Both the position numbers and the translations under genes were made by a program. Shown here one piece after another: positions 13,501 through 23,702 of a DNA stretch of 64,000 nt. The stretch lies in assembly GCA_033032865.1 (NCBI GenBank), contig JAWHQI010000999.1:77501-141500 (forward strand), in the 5' to 3' direction. The notes under the pieces are model-generated. The model was given only the letters and a program-made list of their open reading frames with translations. It did no database searches and was not told where the DNA came from. This stretch comes from Dactylorhiza incarnata (lineage: Eukaryota > Streptophyta > Magnoliopsida > Asparagales > Orchidaceae). Position 1 is the first letter of the stretch; every line of letters starts with the position of its first letter.

Positions 13501-14630
13501 TGAGATCGGAGCCCTACATCAAATGGACAACAAGTTTTACCCATTCTAGTTCGTTTAGTGGTTGATTTACAGTGGTTGCAGTGGTAATGTGGGATTTAGC
13601 TCCAAATGACACATAAACTTCAAACAGGCAGAACTCTTGATCCAGTTGCCCCATTTTTGCCCACAATACCTTTTAGAATGAGCTCGGAGGCCTACATCTA
13701 GTGGAGAGTAAGATATAACCATTCAAGTTCATTTATTGTTCGATATACAGTGGGTTCCAGTGGTTATGCGAGTTAGTAAGAAGGTATTTAGCTTGAAAGG
13801 AGACCTAATTTTCAAATATCCGTAACTTTTGATCCGGTTGTCTGATTTTCGCCCACAATACCTTTTCGGAATGAGATCGGAGCCCAAAATCCAATGGAGA
13901 ACAATTTTAACTCATTCGAGCTCGTTTAGAGGTCGATATACAATGGGTTGTACTGGTAATACTAGATTTCGCTCCAAATGACACATAAATTTCAAAATGA
14001 AAGAATTTTAGATGCGGTTTGTAGTGAAAGTAAGAGATTTAGCTACAAATGACACTCAAACTTTAAACATCAATAACTTTTGATCCCGTAATTTAATTTT
14101 ACCCCCACAACACCTTTTAGGAATGAGCTCGGAGCCCTACATTCATTGAAGCACAAGTTTTACCCATTGCAGCTCATTTAGTTGTCGATATATAGCGGGT
14201 TGCACTGGTAAAGCGAAATTTAGCTCCAAATGACACCTAAACTTGAAACAGCCATAACTTTTGATCAGGTTGTCTGATTTTTTCTCACAAAACCTCTTCA
14301 AAATGAGCTTCGAGCCATACATTCAATGGAGATCAAGTTTTACCCAATCTAGTTCATTTAGTAGTCGATATACATATAGTTGTAGTGGTAATGTGCGATT
14401 TAGCTCCAACTGACACCTAAACTTCAAACAGCTATAACTTTTGATTCGATTGTCCGGATTTTGCACAAACAACTTTTCGCAATGAGCTCAAAGCCATACA
14501 TCCTATGGAGAATAGGATTTACACAATCGAGTTCATTTAGAGGTCGGTGGATAGTGGATTGCAGTGGAAATGAGGGATTTTGCTCCAATTGACACCTAAA
14601 CTTAAAACATCCATAAATTTGATCCGGTTG

Positions 14631-14725
14631 TCCATTTAGTGGTTGATCTACAGTGGGTTGCATCCAATGGACAATAAGTTCATTTATTGTTCGATATCAA
14701 AGCCATACCTTTCCGTAATGAGATC
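14631..14725 (+). repeat. Scrambled satellite patch, copy 1
   Basis: Pieces of several monomer types are stitched together here (TTTAGTGGTTGATC, then GCATCCAATGGACAA, then TTCATTTATTGTTCGATAT, then AAAGCCATACC) in a combination absent from regular units. The same joins recur at 17210-17304. Confidence 0.8.
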
Positions 14726-17209
14726 GGAGCCTTGCAACAAATGGACAACAAGTTTTACCCATTCTAGTTTATTTACTAAATCGAGTTCATTTAGAGGTCG
14801 GTGGATAGTGGATTGCAGTGGAAAAGAGGGATTTTGCTCCAATTGACACATAAACTTAAAACATCCATAAATTTGATCCGGTTGTCAGATTTTTGCCCAC
14901 AACACCTTTTCAGACAGAGATCGGAGCCCTGCATCCAATGGACAACAAGTTTTACCCATTCTAGTTCGTTTAGTGGTTGATCTACAGTGGGTTGCAGTGG
15001 TAATGTGGGATTTAGCTCCAAATGACACATAAACTTCAAACAGACGGAACTCTTGATCCAGTTGCCCAATATTTTCCCACAATACCTTTTAGAATGAGCT
15101 CGGAGGTCTACATCCAGTGGAGAGTAGGATATAACCATTCAAGTTTAGTTATTGTTCGATATACAGTGGGTTCCAGTGGTTATGCGGGTTGGTAATAAGG
15201 TATTTAGCTTGAAAGGAGACCTAATCATTAAATATCCGTAACTTTTGATCCGGTTGTCCGATTTTCGCCCACAATAACTTTTCGGAATGAGATCGGAGCC
15301 CAAAATCCAATGGAGAACAATTTTTACCCATTCAAGCTCGTTTAGAGGTCGATATACAATGGGTTGCACTGGTAATACTAGATTTAGCTCCAAATGATGC
15401 ATAAATTTCAAAATGAAAGAATTTTAGACGCGGTTTGTAGTGAAAGTAAGAGATTTAGCTACAAATGACACTCAAACTTTAAACATCAATAAATTTTAAT
15501 CCAGTTGTCTGATTTTACCCCCATAACACCTTTTAGGAATGAGCTCGGAGCCTTACATTCATTGAAGCACAAGTTTTACCCATTGCAGCTCATTTAGTTG
15601 TCGATATATAGCGGGTTGCACTGGTAATGCGAAATTTAGCTCCAAATGACACCTAAACTTGAAACAGCCATAACTTTTGATCAGATTGTCTGATTTTTGC
15701 TCACAAAACCTTTTCGAAATGAGCTCCGAGCCATACATTCAATGGAGAGCATGTTTTACCCAATCTAGTTCATTTAGTGGTCGATATACATTGAGTTGTA
15801 GTGGTAATGTGGGATTTAGCTCCAACTGGCACCTAAACTTTGAACAGCTATAACTTTTGATCTGGTTGTCCAGATTTCGCCCAAAACACCTTTTCGCAAT
15901 GAGCTCAGAGCCATACATCCTATGGAGAATAGGATTTACTCGATCGAGTTCGTTTAGAGGTCGGTGGATAGTGGATTGTCGTGGAAATGAGGGAGTTTGC
16001 TCCAATTGACACCTAAACTTAAAACATCCATAAATTTGATCCGGTTGTCAGATTTTTGCCCACAACACCTTTTCAGAATAAGATCGGAGCCCTACATCCA
16101 ATGGACAATAAGTTTTACCCATTATAGTTCATTTAGTGGTTGATCTACAGTGGGTTGCAGTGGTAATGTGTGATTTAGCTCCAAATGACACATAAACTTC
16201 AAACAGACAGAACTCTTGATCTAGTTGCCCAATTTTTGCCCACAATACCTTTTAGAATGAGCTCGAAAGCCTACATCCAGTGGAGAGTAGGATATAACCA
16301 TTCAAGTTCATTTATTGTTCGATATACAGTGGGTTCCAATGGTTATGCGGGTTGGTAAGAAGGTATTTAACTTGAAAGGAGACCTAATTTTCAAATATCC
16401 GTAACTTTTGATCTGTTTGTTCGATTTTCGCCCATAATACCTTTTCGGAATGAGATCGGAGCCCAAAATCCAATGGAGAACAATTTTAACTCATTCAAGC
16501 TCGTTGAGAGGTCGACATACAATGGGTTGTACTGGTAATACTAGATTTCGCTCCAAATGACACATAAATTTCAAAATGAAAGAATTTTAGATGCGGTTTG
16601 TAGTGAAAGTAAGAGATTTAGCTACAAATGACACTCAAACTTTAAACATCAATAACTTTTGATCCGGTAATTTAATTTTGCCCCCACAACACCTTTTAGG
16701 AATGAGCTCGGAGCCCTACATTCATTGAAGCACAAGTTTTACCCATTGCAGCTCATTTAGTTGTCGATATATAGCGGGTTGCACTGGTAATGCAAAATTT
16801 AGCTCCAAATGACACCTAAACTTGAAACAACCATAACTTTTGATCAAGTTGTCTGATTTTTGCTCACAAAACCTCTTCGAAATGAGCTCCGAGCCATACA
16901 TTCAATGGAAAGCAAGTTTAACCCAATCTAGTTCATTTAGTGGTCGATATACATTGAATTGTAGTGGTAATGTGCGATTTAGCTCCAACTTACACCTAAA
17001 CTTCAAACAACTATAACTTTTGATTCGATTGTCCGGATTTTGCACAAACAACTTTTCGCAATGAGCTCAAAGCCATACATCCTATGGAGAATAGGATTTA
17101 CACAATCGAGTTCATTTAGAGGTCGGTGGATAGTGGATTGCTGTGGAAATGAGGGTTTTTGCTCCAATTGACACCTAAACTTAAAACATCCATAAATTTG
17201 ATCCGGTTG

Positions 17210-17304
17210 TCCGTTTAGTGGTTGATCTACAGTGGGTTGCATCCAATGGACAACAAGTTCATTTATTGTTCGATATCAAAGCCATACCATTCCGTAATGA
17301 GATC
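17210..17304 (+). repeat. Scrambled satellite patch, copy 2
   Basis: Same combination of joins as at 14631-14725, about 2.58 kb away. The two patches therefore descend from one rearrangement that was later duplicated with its surroundings. Confidence 0.8.
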
Positions 17305-18231
17305 GGAGCCTTGCATCCAATGGACAACAAGTTTTACACATTCTAGTTCGTTTAGTGGTTGATCTACAGTGGGTTGCAGTGGTAATGTGGGATTTAGCTC
17401 CAAATGACACATAAACTTCAAACGGACAGAACTCTTGATCCAGTTGCCCAATTTTTGCCCACAATACCTTTTAGAATGAGCTCGGAGGCCTACATCCAGT
17501 GGAGAGTAGGATATAACCATTCAAGTTCATTTATTGTTCGATATACAGTGGGTTCCAGTGGTTATGCGGGTTGGTAAGAAGGTATTTAGCTTGAAAGGAG
17601 ACCTAATCATCAAATATCCGTAACTTTTGATCCGGTTGTCCGATTTTCGCCCAACCTTTTCGGAATGAGATCTGAGCCCAAAATCCAATGGAGAACAATT
17701 TTAACACATTCAAGCTAGTGTAGAGGTCAATATACAATGGGTTGTAATGGTAATACTAGATTTAGCTCCAAATGACACATAAATTTCAAAATGAAAGAAT
17801 TTTAGATGAGGTTTGTAGTGAAAGTAAGAGATTTAGCTACAAATGACACTCAAACTTTAAACATCAATAACTTTTGATCCGGTAATCTGATTTTACCCCC
17901 ACAACTCCATTTAGGAATGAGCTCGGAGCCCTACATTCATTGAAGCACAAGTTTTACCCATTACAGCTCATTTAGTTGTCGATATATAGCGGGTTGCACT
18001 GGTAATGCAACTAATGGAGAGCAAGTTTTACCCAATCTAGTTCATTTAGTGGTCGATATACATTGAGTTGTAGTGGTAATGTGGGATTTAGCTCCAATTG
18101 GCACCTAAACTTCAAACAGCTATAACTTTTGATCTTGTTGTCCGGATTTTGCCCAAAACACCTTTTCGCAATGAGCTCAGAGCCATACATCCTATGGAGA
18201 ATAGGATTTACTCGACCGAGTTGATTTAGAG

Positions 18232-18514
18232 TGTTGAGTCCAAAATCGCACCTCCGAAGGAAATCGGAGACTGCGGGTTGCCGGTTACTTTTTAGGTGGA
18301 GAAAATGAGACCGCTAGCAGCGGTCAAGGTCAGACTTCGCCCGTCACGGCGAATGCCACTCCTGTGACGGGCTTTCCTTTGATTAAAATGAAGCTGTTAC
18401 AGTGGTTACAAGTTCAGGAAAGAAGAAGCCGGCCGGTTAGACAGTCCGCAAGACGAGAAACTCGAGACCGCAGCTCAGACAAGCGAGCTCCTGGATTCGA
18501 GTGTGCGTGTCTTG
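18232..18514 (-). repeat. Tat-B 3' LTR, remnant
   Basis: Matches 33054-33336 of the 5' LTR base for base apart from a few substitutions and a small indel, including the GACCGCTAGCAGCGGTC palindrome. It stops at GTGTCTTG, where copia gag sequence begins; the TATA region and the other end are lost. Confidence 0.9.
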
Positions 18515-21500
18515 GAAATGGCTGAAGAGGCACATCATCCGCGGCCTGCGGAAGGAATATGTTGCCTTTGTGACGTCGGTGCAGGGATGGGCAAATCAGC
18601 CGTCTCTGTTGGAGCTGGAGAACTTGCTTGCATCACAAGAAAGTTTGGCAAGGCAGATGGCGGGGGTGTCGGTGGCTGGGGGAGATGGCGAAGTTCTCTT
18701 CTCAGGGAAGAAGAAGAAGTGGGACAAGAAGAAGAAGACCACTGGAAGTGGCTATGGGCCTTCAACTTCTGGGCAGCAGGAAAGGGGGTATGCTCCCAAG
18801 GCTGACGGGAAGAAGAAGGGTGAAGGTCCGAAGTGCTACAAGTGTGGCAAGTTTGGCCACATCAGGAAGGATTGCAAGGTGGTCACCCAAGCTGGGCATG
18901 CTGCGGAGAAGGAGGAAGCTGTGGCCAGGCACATTCAAGGAGGTTGGGGAGGAGCCTTTTCGGCTTCTGTTGGAGCTTCTGCTCCTATCAACTATCTGGA
19001 GGATTGGATCGTGGACTCGGGGTGTGGTCATCATCTCACCGGAGACGGGACCAAGCTTTCTTCTGCACAGCCCTACACAGGTAACAATGCAATCATTACT
19101 GCTGATAATACCGTGCATCCAGTAGAGAAGGTGGGGGTTGTTTCTTTGGGCAGTGATAGAGGGCCACTTACTTTGAAGAGTGTCTATCATGTGCCCGGAA
19201 TGAAGAAAAACCTCTTCTCCGTGACCAATGCTGTAGACGCCGGGTATCACGTTCTGTTCGGCCCAACAGAAGTGAAGTTTCTACACAATGTTGAGGCCGT
19301 AAAGGCCGAGGTAGTCCATGTCGGGAGACGGGCAAAGGACTTATTTGTTTTATCAACAAGTTCCTACGTCGACAAGATGAAGACGAATGATGGTGCCGTT
19401 ATATGGCATGAGAGGTTGGGGCACGTGGGGATGGACAAGCTGAAAGCTATGGCGGTAAGAGGTCTGGTCAAGGGCCTGCCAAGTCTATCCTCCTACGGTG
19501 AAGGTCATGTTTGTGAGGGATGTCAGTTCGGCAAGTCTCATCGACTACCGTTTGACAAGTCGCAAACAAGGTGTAGTGTGTCGTTGGAGTGCATCCACGG
19601 TGACTTGATGGGATCTACTGCTACCCCAAGCCTCGGAGGCAGCAGATATATGCTGGTGTTGATCGATGATTACTCCAGATATGTCTGGATATATTTCCTG
19701 AAGGAGAAGGCGGAGGCGTTTGCCAAGTTTGTGGAGTTCAAGGAGCTCGTGGAAGGTCGGCTGGGACTGCGGGTGAAGAAGCTGAGGACTGACAACGGAG
19801 GGGAGTTCACCTCCAGTGAGTTCTCTACTTTTTGCAGGAAGGCGGGCATCCAGAGAGAGCTCACTTGTGCTCATACTCCACAACAGAACGGAGTGGCAGA
19901 ACGGAAGATCCGTCATCTGACGGAGACCTGCAAGTGTTGGCTGCATGCCAAGAGTATCCCAAAGTCCTTCTGGGCGGAGGGAATGTCTTGTGCTGCCTAC
20001 GTCATCAACAGGATGCCTCTGAGCCCCATCAACATGCTGACTCCACATGAGATGATGTTCAAAGAGAAGCCAAGTGTGGCACACCTTAGGGTGTTTGGTT
20101 CCACCTGCTACGTGCATGTTCCAGATGCTCTTCGGACGAAGCTAGATGCGAAAGCAAGGAAGCTAGTCTTCGTGGGATACGATGAGCGGAAGAAAGGGTG
20201 GAAGTGCATGGACCCAGAGACGCGGAGATTTGTTGTATCTCGCGACGTCGTGTTCGATGAGGTGACATCTTACAAGGGGTCTTCTGATGTGGAGTTACCA
20301 GAGAGCAGGGTGGAGATGCCAGAGAAAGCTGTGGAGAATCTTCAGGTGGAGCTACCTGTGTCACCAGGTGGTCCATCTCCTTCTAGTTCCGAGACGGGGG
20401 CTTCTGGTTCAGGGAGCAGGGGGAGCGATGCTCCTAGCACGTCTGGAAGGGGAGCTAGGGAAGAAGCAGCGGATGACATTGCAGTTCAAGGGAAGGAGCT
20501 GAGGAGGTCGAAGCGAGCGATCATCGCCCCTGATCGCTATACAGGAGGAAACGCAGTGAGCTTCGTCTCATGTTTCTTCGCTGGTCCCTTGGATGAGAGG
20601 GAGCCGTCGAGCTTTGAGAAGGCCCAAGGCGTGAAGGAGTGGGACGTTGCGATGCAAGAAGAGATGGCAGCTCTTGAGAAGAACGAGACTTGGTCTCTTG
20701 TGCCCAAGCCCAAGGGCATCACTCCTGTGACATGCAAGTGGGTCTACAAGCTTAAGAAGAAAGCTGACGGCAGTATCGAGCGGTACAAAGCTCGTCTTGT
20801 AGCTCGGGGGTTCTCGCAGCAATATGGTGAAGACTATGATGAGACATTCAGTCCGGTGGCAAAAATGACTTCAGTTCGGTTCATCATTGCCTTGGCGGCA
20901 TTCAGTGGATGGGAGATTTGGCAGCTCGACGTCAAGAACGCTTTCTTGTACGGCGAGATTGACAAGGACATCTTCATGGTCCAGCCACCAGGTTTTGTGT
21001 CTGAAGATCTTCCGGAGCATGTCTGCAAGCTGAAGAAGGCCCTGTATGGGTTGAAGCAAGCGCCGAGGGCGTGGTACGGGAAGATCGCAGAATATCTCCT
21101 ATTCTGTGGATTTGTTGCTTCAGACTCAGACTCGAGCTTGTTCGTCAAGAAGAGCGGGGAGCTTCAGGTCATCGTGCTGCTATACGTTGACGATATGATC
21201 GTGACGGGGAACTCGAAGGAGGAGGTAGCACAGCTTCGGGCTGAACTATCTATCAGGTTCGAGATGAAGGATCTTGGTGAGCTTCACCATTTTCTTGGAC
21301 TTGAGGTTCAGAGGAAGGAAGGTGGAGTGCTGGTGACCCAAGCCGGATATGCGGAGCGGATCGTGGAGCGATTCGGCATGAAGGAAGGGAAGTGCACTTC
21401 CACACCTCTGGAGAAGGCTATGAAGCTTCGGAAGGATGAGGGAAGGATCATGCAAGATCTGTTGGTGTTCCGAGCTCTGGTTGGGAGCTTGATTTATCTG

Positions 21501-22148
21501 ACGATCACAAGGCCGGATATTGCATATGCAGTAGGCAGGGTGAGTCGGTTTATGGCGGAACCACGAGTACCTCATCTGCTAGCGGCCAAGAACATTCTGA
21601 AGTATGTCAAGGCGACCTCGGACATGGGTCTCCTATACAGGAGGGATGCGGGCTTCGAGGTGCATGGATACATGGATGCTGATTACGGGGGAGATTCGGA
21701 TGATCGGAAGTCGACATCTGGATTCGATTTCATGGCGGGCCCTACGGCTATATCATGGTGCAGCAAGAAGCAGGATTCCGTATCGGTCTCTACCACGGAA
21801 GCGGAATACAAGGCTTCGGCCTTGGCAGCTCAGGAAGCCATCTGGCTTAGGAGGTTGGTTGGAGACGTCCACAAGGTGGTTCGGGAGCCGACTCTGCTAC
21901 GCGGTGACAACGAGAGTGCTCTCAAACTGGTGACCAATCCAGTTTGTCACGCGAGGACGAAGCATATTGAGATCGAGCATCACTTCATACGGGAGAAGGT
22001 GCTGGAGGGATCTCTTTCGGTCGAGCATGTGCGGAGTGCGGACAATGTCGCAGACATCTTCACAAAGGCGCTGGCAAAGGGGCCGTTCACACGGCTAAGG
22101 AGCCTATTGGGGCTGGTTTCAACTTCCCACTTCAAGGGGGAGTGTTGA
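18501..22148 (+). CDS. Ty1/copia gag(partial)-pol polyprotein
   Basis: 1,215 codons without a stop. Order: C-terminal part of a UBN2-type gag; CCHC zinc knuckle (C112, C115, H120, C125); protease with DSG (D172; the family usually has DSG or DTG); pre-integrase zinc region (WHERLGHV near 301, CxxC near 340); integrase core with HGD near 367, TDNGGEF near 429 and NGVAERK near 464; RT with LDVKNAFLYG and YVDD at 895-898; RNase H (MDADYGG near 1056, STTEAEYKA, GDNESAL). The domain order integrase before RT defines Ty1/copia. The first five codons lie in or across the Tat-B LTR remnant, so the apparent start Met is accidental and the true gag N-terminus is missing. The stop codon overlaps the first bases of the 3' LTR. 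The long open frame suggests recent activity, but the copy lacks its 5' end. Lineage within copia not assigned. Confidence 0.9.
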   Translation: MCVSWKWLKRHIIRGLRKEYVAFVTSVQGWANQPSLLELENLLASQESLARQMAGVSVAGGDGEVLFSGKKKKWDKKKKTTGSGYGPSTSGQQERGYAPKADGKKKGEGPKCYKCGKFGHIRKDCKVVTQAGHAAEKEEAVARHIQGGWGGAFSASVGASAPINYLEDWIVDSGCGHHLTGDGTKLSSAQPYTGNNAIITADNTVHPVEKVGVVSLGSDRGPLTLKSVYHVPGMKKNLFSVTNAVDAGYHVLFGPTEVKFLHNVEAVKAEVVHVGRRAKDLFVLSTSSYVDKMKTNDGAVIWHERLGHVGMDKLKAMAVRGLVKGLPSLSSYGEGHVCEGCQFGKSHRLPFDKSQTRCSVSLECIHGDLMGSTATPSLGGSRYMLVLIDDYSRYVWIYFLKEKAEAFAKFVEFKELVEGRLGLRVKKLRTDNGGEFTSSEFSTFCRKAGIQRELTCAHTPQQNGVAERKIRHLTETCKCWLHAKSIPKSFWAEGMSCAAYVINRMPLSPINMLTPHEMMFKEKPSVAHLRVFGSTCYVHVPDALRTKLDAKARKLVFVGYDERKKGWKCMDPETRRFVVSRDVVFDEVTSYKGSSDVELPESRVEMPEKAVENLQVELPVSPGGPSPSSSETGASGSGSRGSDAPSTSGRGAREEAADDIAVQGKELRRSKRAIIAPDRYTGGNAVSFVSCFFAGPLDEREPSSFEKAQGVKEWDVAMQEEMAALEKNETWSLVPKPKGITPVTCKWVYKLKKKADGSIERYKARLVARGFSQQYGEDYDETFSPVAKMTSVRFIIALAAFSGWEIWQLDVKNAFLYGEIDKDIFMVQPPGFVSEDLPEHVCKLKKALYGLKQAPRAWYGKIAEYLLFCGFVASDSDSSLFVKKSGELQVIVLLYVDDMIVTGNSKEEVAQLRAELSIRFEMKDLGELHHFLGLEVQRKEGGVLVTQAGYAERIVERFGMKEGKCTSTPLEKAMKLRKDEGRIMQDLLVFRALVGSLIYLTITRPDIAYAVGRVSRFMAEPRVPHLLAAKNILKYVKATSDMGLLYRRDAGFEVHGYMDADYGGDSDDRKSTSGFDFMAGPTAISWCSKKQDSVSVSTTEAEYKASALAAQEAIWLRRLVGDVHKVVREPTLLRGDNESALKLVTNPVCHARTKHIEIEHHFIREKVLEGSLSVEHVRSADNVADIFTKALAKGPFTRLRSLLGLVSTSHFKGEC
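22134..22142 (+). promoter_or_regulatory. Copia polypurine tract
   Basis: AAGGGGGAG directly before the LTR start TGTTGAAAT, the standard position of the plus-strand primer. It lies inside the last codons of the polyprotein. Confidence 0.85.
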
Positions 22149-23351
22149 AATTGTTGAAGTGGAAATTTGGAGGCTTTTGGACCTGGGCGGTCTGGGCGGA
22201 GGTCGGGCGGTCTGGCGTGACCGCACGACTTGGCGGTCTGCCTCTGCGGTCTGGCTGGTTGTAGCCTAGCTGCAGTCTCCTGGCTTGATCGCTGGTATAG
22301 GTCCAAGTCGGCTGGAGGTGAGGCCGCGCGGTCTGTCTCTGACCGCGTGGCGGGTTGATCATCTTCAGGGTTCTTCCAGGTTCTCTCCGGAATGCGGTCT
22401 GGTAGCTGACCAGGCTTTCTGGGAGTATTCGCGGACTAAGGGACTTAGTCGCGCGGTCACAGTTCGCGGTCTCAGAAGGAGACTGGTATGCGAGCTGGTT
22501 GCTGTTCATGGTCTCAGGAGGAGATCGGCATGTGGACAGGAGTTCGCGGTCTGATGGCGAACTGGCTGTGTTCGTGGTCTCGAACGAACACAGGTGGTGA
22601 AGGGCTTCGGGCGGTCTGGCGATCTCTTTGGAGAGTCGCGGTCTGCTGTGAGAGTGGCGGTCTCTCATGGCGACATTGAAGCTGGCGGGTTCACCAAAAT
22701 GAAGCAGAAGTAATATTGCTGATCGCGCGGAGTGACCGATCAGGTCGCGCGGTCTGGGGGTGGTGATCCTATCTCATAGGGCGGTGACTGGATCAGGTCC
22801 CGCGCCTATAAATAGGAGGCCACTGTAGCAAAAAAAAAGAACACACCAAGTGTAAGCTGAGTTCGCTTGTTTCCTGCGGTCTGGTTTATTCTGACCGTGC
22901 GGTCTGCTGATTGAATTCCTCTTGTGCAGCTTCTGCGGATAGTGTGGGCGTCAGCGATCACCTCTTCCTCTGAAAGTGTTCGGGCGGTCTGCGGCTTGGG
23001 GTTGTGGTGCTGGAGTTCGGGAGAATCAGGAAATCGGAAGAAGGGAGCGGTCTGTGCAGCGGTTTGGTGGTGTGCTGTGATCGGCAAGGCGCTGCGGTCT
23101 GGCAGTGTGTTGAAGTCGCAGGGAGGTCGCGCGGTCTGAGCGGTCTCAAGTTATCTTCAACTTGTATCTTTCCTTTGTGTTTGTGCTGACGAAATCATAT
23201 CTCGTCAAGCATGCCTCGCCTTGTAATTTTGAAGTGCTGCTATCAATAAAGATCAGTTGTTTGCCTTCATTTGTTTCTGGTTGTTTTGGCTTTGATCTCT
23301 AAGTTGACTAGCTCCTGCTTGCTCCATAAAGATTCGAAAAAATTTCACACA
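22143..23351 (+). repeat. Copia 3' LTR
   Basis: Begins TGTTGAAAT after the polypurine tract. The best end is ATTTCACACA at 23351, which nearly mirrors the start and abuts resumed Tat-B sequence; with no 5' LTR to compare, this end is inferred. TATA box TATAAATA at 22807-22814 and AATAAA at 23245-23250 give a U3-R-U5 layout. U3 and R hold around twenty copies of GCGGTCT. Small open frames here are not coding. Confidence 0.75.
22807..22814 (+). promoter_or_regulatory. Copia LTR TATA box
   Basis: TATAAATA followed by AGGAGGCC and an A-run. This would drive transcription outward into the + strand antisense gene 2 of Tat-B about 0.9 kb downstream. Confidence 0.7.
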
Positions 23352-23702
23352 ATGTGTATTATGGGCGCGGTTTATTGGTTTGACATCTGTTTGGACAATG
23401 CTTCTTTCTGATTCCTATCTTTTATTTGAATAGCCAGTGCGGGTTCTTGTTTAATCGCTGTACTTTGTATTCTATTTAGATCCTCTATGTTTTATCCGAA
23501 CTGATTACAGCTCACGCGATCTGTGATGTATGTTTGCACCTGATTTCCTGAATGCCTTTGGTTCTTTTGTTTTTCTGGCAAATCTGATCATGCAGGCTGT
23601 TGACCGCGCGGTTAGAATGTGTAGCCACGATATAATTTTACTATTCGCAGATCGTCAAAATCTATAAGTAGGGAACTTTCGAAGTCATTTCTACGATTTC
23701 AA
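23352..23702 (+). other. Tat-B spacer upstream of antisense gene 2
   Basis: Matches the spacers at 41866-42203 (Tat-D) and 53960-54310 (Tat-C, reversed). Shared blocks include TTTTATTTGAATA, TGCGGGTTCT, GACCGCGCGGTTAGAA, ATATAATTTTACTATTCGCA and the TATA-like box at 23663. No protein-coding frame is shared among the three copies. Confidence 0.7.
23663..23670 (+). promoter_or_regulatory. TATA-like box of antisense gene 2 (Tat-B)
   Basis: TATAAGTA followed by GGG, 32 bases before the ATG at 23703. Kept at 42163-42170 in Tat-D (33 bases) and 53993-54000 in Tat-C (33 bases), together with the TTCGAAGTCATTT block between box and ATG. Confidence 0.6.

Larger units (their letters stand above)
5976..18231 (+). 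repeat. Higher-order satellite array, about 180-bp monomers, six-monomer unit of about 1,160 bp
   Basis: Tandem repeat covering 12.2 kb without interruption. Each monomer carries a block near GATCCGGTTGTCCGATTTT, then an ACCTTTT..AATGAG box, then TTTAGCTCCAAATGACAC. Six diverged types follow in fixed order and can be told apart at the AATGAG box: GGAATGAGCTCGG..CATTCATTG; CGAAATGAGC..CATTCAATGG; CGCAATGAGCTCAGAG; CGGAATGAGATCGG..CTGCATCC; TAGAATGAGCTCGGAGG; CGGAATGAGATCGG..CCCAAAATCC. The last type carries an extra 65-70 bp partial duplication around TTAGATGCGGTTTGTAG. That marker recurs at about 6243, 7401, 8561, 9721, 10523, 11685, 12845, 14006, 15423, 16585 and 17811, so the usual period is 1,158-1,162 bp. 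The array keeps this orientation in all satellite blocks of the window. Confidence 0.95.
18515..23351 (+). mobile_element. 5'-truncated Ty1/copia element nested in Tat-B
   Basis: Contains the C-terminal part of gag, complete pol and an apparent 3' LTR, but no 5' LTR, primer site or gag N-terminus. The 3' end sits in the spacer that in Tat-D separates antisense genes 1 and 2: Tat-B homology resumes at about 23352 (GTATTATG, compare about 41872). The left join lies inside the Tat-B LTR. The simplest reading is an insertion in that spacer followed by one deletion running from inside copia gag through antisense gene 1 into the LTR. Confidence 0.88.

Noticed and set aside
7124..15411. Many similar minus-strand open frames of 60-125 residues across the satellite (for example ones with YRPLNELEWVKI)
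   Set aside because: They follow satellite monomers, not genes. Neither the monomer (about 180 bp) nor the unit (about 1,160 bp) preserves frame, different monomers break them freely, and no start context or domain is present.
18762..22306. Minus-strand and alternative-frame ORFs over the copia coding region
   Set aside because: Shadows of the long plus-strand polyprotein, without recognisable domains.
22285..23189. Small ORFs rich in Trp, Arg and Ser in the copia LTR
   Set aside because: They arise from the GCGGTCTG-rich LTR sequence and are not supported by any homology or conserved frame.
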